64,000 nt of DNA from Micromonospora profundi (lineage in GTDB: Bacteria > Actinomycetota > Actinomycetes > Mycobacteriales > Micromonosporaceae): positions 2,728,001 to 2,792,000 of the forward strand of contig NZ_JAATJK010000001.1 in NCBI RefSeq assembly GCF_011927785.1, written 5' to 3'. This document shows positions 62,915 to 64,000 of the stretch, piece by piece; within the stretch, counting starts at the first letter, position 1, and each line of letters begins with the position of its first letter. Both the position numbers and the translations under genes were made by a program. The notes below the pieces were generated by a model. It was given only the letters and a program-made list of their open reading frames with translations. It was not told where the DNA came from and searched no databases.

Positions 62915-63357
62915 CCGCGACGCTGTTCACAGTGACGTTCGCGGTGGCCGCGCCGTTCTGGGCGCTGATGATCGTGCTGCCGCGCTGGTCGTGGACCGCC
63001 CGGATCATCGGCTCGCCGCTGATCGTGCTGCCGGTCGTGGTGATCTACGGGCTGCTGGTGATCCCGGCGCTCGGGGAGGTGCTGCCGGCCGTGGCCGCAC
63101 CGACAGTGGACGGGATACGCGACCTGCTGGGCACCAACGACGGCGCGGCGGCGGCCTGGGCACACATGATCGCGTTCGATCTGTTCGTGGGTCGCTGGGC
63201 GTGGCTGGACAGCCGGGAACGGGGGGTGCCGGCGCTGGTCATGGCTCCGGTGCTGGTGCTGACCATCCTGCTCGGGCCGCTCGGCCTGGCCGCCTACCTG
63301 GGCGTGCGGACCCGCTGGCCGGACCCTCGTGCCGCCGCACCACAGCACCTAGGCTGA
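62911..63357 (+). CDS. ABA4-like (DUF4281) membrane protein
   Basis: 148 residues, four membrane helices. AWAHMIAFDLFVGRWAWLDS is the hallmark of ABA4/DUF4281, named for the plant neoxanthin-synthesis protein; the bacterial role is unknown. Coupled to the preceding gene; the histidine kinase gene starts 4 bp downstream. Confidence 0.88.
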   Translation: MTATLFTVTFAVAAPFWALMIVLPRWSWTARIIGSPLIVLPVVVIYGLLVIPALGEVLPAVAAPTVDGIRDLLGTNDGAAAAWAHMIAFDLFVGRWAWLDSRERGVPALVMAPVLVLTILLGPLGLAAYLGVRTRWPDPRAAAPQHLG

Positions 63358-63361
63358 TCCG

Positions 63362-64000
63362 GTGACGTGGGAGCGGCGACTGTTCGACGCGCGGGACACG
63401 CTCGTGCGGATGGTGCTGCTCAACCTCAGCGGGGTGGGCTACCTGGTCTTCGGCACGCAGGCCGGTCACCCGCCGACGAGGACACAGTGGATCCTCGCGG
63501 TGGCCGCGTTCACGGTCGGCCTGCTGCTGCACCGTCGGCCGGTGCTCAACCTGGCGGCGCAGGCCGCGCTGCTGGCGGTCGCCATCTGCCTGGTCGACGA
63601 CATCATGATCAACCAGGTGGGCGCGAGTTGGGCGCTGCTCGAGGTCACCATGCGGGCACGCCGATCCCGCACCATCTGGTTGGCCGCCGTGGCGCTGGCC
63701 GCTGTCGACCTGACCGACTCGATCGGCGACCCGTTCGACAGAGTGGCCTCCGGCGTCGTCGGGCTGGCCCTGGAGGTCGGCGTGCCGGTGCTCCTCGGGC
63801 TTGTCATCCGCACCAACAGGGAGCTCAGCCGGCAGGCGGTGGAGCGGGCGGCGGAGGAGCAGCGCCGGCACGAGTCGGAGAGCCGGGCGGCGCGCGCCGA
63901 CGAGCGCAGCGCCATCGCCCGCGAACTGCACGACGTCGTCGCGCACCACGTGGCGTCGATGGTGCTGCGCGTCGGCGTGGCCCGGCACGTGCTCACCGAC
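63362..64000 (+). CDS. NarL-type sensor histidine kinase, 3' truncated by window
   Basis: The frame is open from the GTG at 63362 to the window edge (213 codons). Four to five membrane helices, then a coiled-coil of about 25 residues (RELSRQAVERAAEEQRRHES) and the HisKA_3 box ARELHDVVAHHVASMV with phospho-acceptor His190. The ATPase domain lies beyond the edge; a NarL-type response regulator is expected next. Confidence 0.9.
   Translation, partial: MTWERRLFDARDTLVRMVLLNLSGVGYLVFGTQAGHPPTRTQWILAVAAFTVGLLLHRRPVLNLAAQAALLAVAICLVDDIMINQVGASWALLEVTMRARRSRTIWLAAVALAAVDLTDSIGDPFDRVASGVVGLALEVGVPVLLGLVIRTNRELSRQAVERAAEEQRRHESESRAARADERSAIARELHDVVAHHVASMVLRVGVARHVLTD

Overview
The window is 64 kb of very GC-rich DNA with G/C-ending codons, frequent GTG starts, 4-bp ATGA/GTGA gene overlaps and several apparently leaderless promoters. 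Together with F420-type oxidoreductases, actinobacterial TetR/MarR/LysR regulators, a Thermobifida-type cutinase and a mycobacterial-style monooxygenase cassette, this points to a filamentous actinomycete, most likely Micromonosporaceae (inference; no 16S gene is present). The window looks chromosomal. There is no transposase, integrase, phage gene or CRISPR array.

Layout, left half. 1-8962 (minus) is a branched-chain-amino-acid-type ABC importer (livG, livF, livH, livM, binding lipoprotein) followed by an SDR, a TetR repressor and a truncated large LuxR-type ATPase regulator. Related operator-like palindromes lie at the liv, SDR and LuxR promoters. 9119-12455 carries a secreted polyester hydrolase/cutinase and a large HPII-type catalase. 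13.5-20.6 kb carries a membrane acyltransferase, alanine-racemase-type and D-Ala-D-Ala-ligase-type operon (the parts of a VanT/Van ligase pair, but unfused), facing a response regulator, histidine kinase and GerMN lipoprotein operon and a PAP2 phosphatase. 20.9-26.8 kb holds a 1469-residue secreted subtilase with a Kelch propeller, bracketed by two paralogous winged-helix regulators. 27-32.8 kb is a TetR-controlled oxidative cassette: AurF-like di-iron enzyme divergent from TetR, DUF4873, Baeyer-Villiger-type monooxygenase, SDR and hydrolase. A second TetR and a DHA2 exporter follow.

Layout, right half. 34.9-41.9 kb combines an OFA-family oxalate/formate-type transporter with a membrane formate dehydrogenase. 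Its catalytic subunit is a selenoprotein with an in-frame TGA (Sec190) and a SECIS-like hairpin directly after it. 42.5-45.2 kb is a compact RiPP-like locus: stand-alone YcaO, a 68-residue precursor with a duplicated FHPG motif, and an MFS exporter. 46.9-56.5 kb is a complete form I aerobic CO dehydrogenase cluster (coxMSL with the AYACSFR active-site motif, XdhC-type maturation proteins, a MobA-like transferase and coxDGE), whose promoter region contains a perfect 19-bp-arm palindrome. CO and formate oxidation together suggest respiratory use of trace reduced C1 compounds.

The most striking element is at 58.87-61.0 kb. Four tandem Y-RNA-like non-coding RNAs, three with tRNA-like T-arms, lie immediately upstream of a bacterial Ro60 orthologue (rsr). 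All four share closing-stem motifs, and two sigma-70-like promoters sit exactly at the predicted RNA 5' ends. The window ends in a membrane-protein pair and a truncated NarL-type histidine kinase.
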